NCBI GenBank assembly: GCA_003343605.1
Contig: QAKW01000073.1
Location: 1-6,101, forward strand
Direction: 5' to 3'
From: Clostridiales bacterium
GTDB taxonomy: Bacteria > Bacillota > Clostridia > Oscillospirales > QAKW01
DNA: 6,101 nt
Part shown: positions 5,995 through 6,101 of the stretch, piece after piece
Numbering within the stretch: the first letter of the stretch is position 1
Layout: every line of letters starts with the position of its first letter
Notes under the pieces: model-generated
Told to the model about the DNA's origin: nothing
Databases searched by the model: none
What the model saw: the letters and a program-made list of their open reading frames with translations, nothing else
Position numbers and translations under genes: made by a program

Positions 5995-6101
5995 ATGGAA
6001 AAAATTTTGAAACAGCTCCGTACGATCGGCCTCATTCCAGTTGTCTGCATAGACAACGCGGAAAATGCCGTGCCGCTGGCCAAAGCGCTGAAGCTGGGCG
6101 G
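5995..6101 (+). CDS. eda: 2-dehydro-3-deoxyphosphogluconate (KDPG)/4-hydroxy-2-oxoglutarate aldolase, N-terminus (partial, 3' end outside window)
   Basis: Only 35 full codons are visible. They match the N-terminus of class I KDPG/KHG aldolases: a first helix (MEKILKQLRTIG), the first barrel strand LIPVVCID (13-20), then NAENAVPLAKALKLGG, which corresponds to the conserved helix after strand one. The enzyme splits 2-keto-3-deoxy-6-phosphogluconate into pyruvate and glyceraldehyde 3-phosphate, the last step of Entner-Doudoroff and hexuronate breakdown. The catalytic Glu and Schiff-base Lys are beyond the window. The start is set by AAAGGAG 7 nt upstream and by family length at the N-terminus. 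A cysteine in the first strand (Cys18) is slightly unusual. Which sugar-acid pathway it serves depends on genes to the right that are not seen. Confidence 0.85.
   Translation, partial: MEKILKQLRTIGLIPVVCIDNAENAVPLAKALKLG

Overview
This window looks like chromosomal DNA from a low-to-moderate G+C Gram-positive bacterium (Bacillota). The evidence is strong purine-rich Shine-Dalgarno sites, near-consensus sigma-A promoters, AT-rich gaps between more GC-balanced genes, and the gene content: ClpB, a fructose-family PTS protein, an AraC/cupin regulator and a KDPG aldolase. An Erysipelotrichia-like or clostridial source is a guess; there is no rRNA or other strong marker to fix it.

Layout, left to right. 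(1) 1-474, minus: the N-terminal half of an AraC-family regulator, cut by the window edge, with its own promoter at 509-538. (2) 475-642: a gap holding that promoter, a weak U-tailed terminator and a 12-bp palindrome. (3) 643-2454, minus: a complete 603-aa fused EIIA-EIIB-EIIC protein of the fructose PTS family. Its EIIB part has no cysteine and its EIIC signature loops are altered, so it probably cannot work as a normal phosphorylating transporter. (4) 2455-2547: a strong hairpin terminator for clpB, plus the leader of the PTS gene. (5) 2548-5133, minus: full-length ClpB disaggregase. (6) 5149-5793, minus: a 214-aa protein with a ribbon-helix-helix-like N-terminus and an unrecognised helical C-terminal region, 15 nt upstream of clpB and clearly in the same operon. 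(7) 5794-5994: an AT-rich divergent promoter region. (8) 5995-6101, plus: the start of a KDPG/KHG aldolase gene (eda-like), cut by the window edge.

The rhh-clpB pair is driven by a near-perfect sigma-A promoter with a very short leader, and I see no CIRCE or CtsR-type operator there. The co-transcribed DNA-binding-like protein is therefore a reasonable candidate for a local regulator of the chaperone gene. This and the catalytically altered PTS protein are the two points most worth a second look. No mobile element, CRISPR array, tRNA or rRNA was seen. The other long open frames lie antisense to, or in other frames of, these genes and are not annotated.
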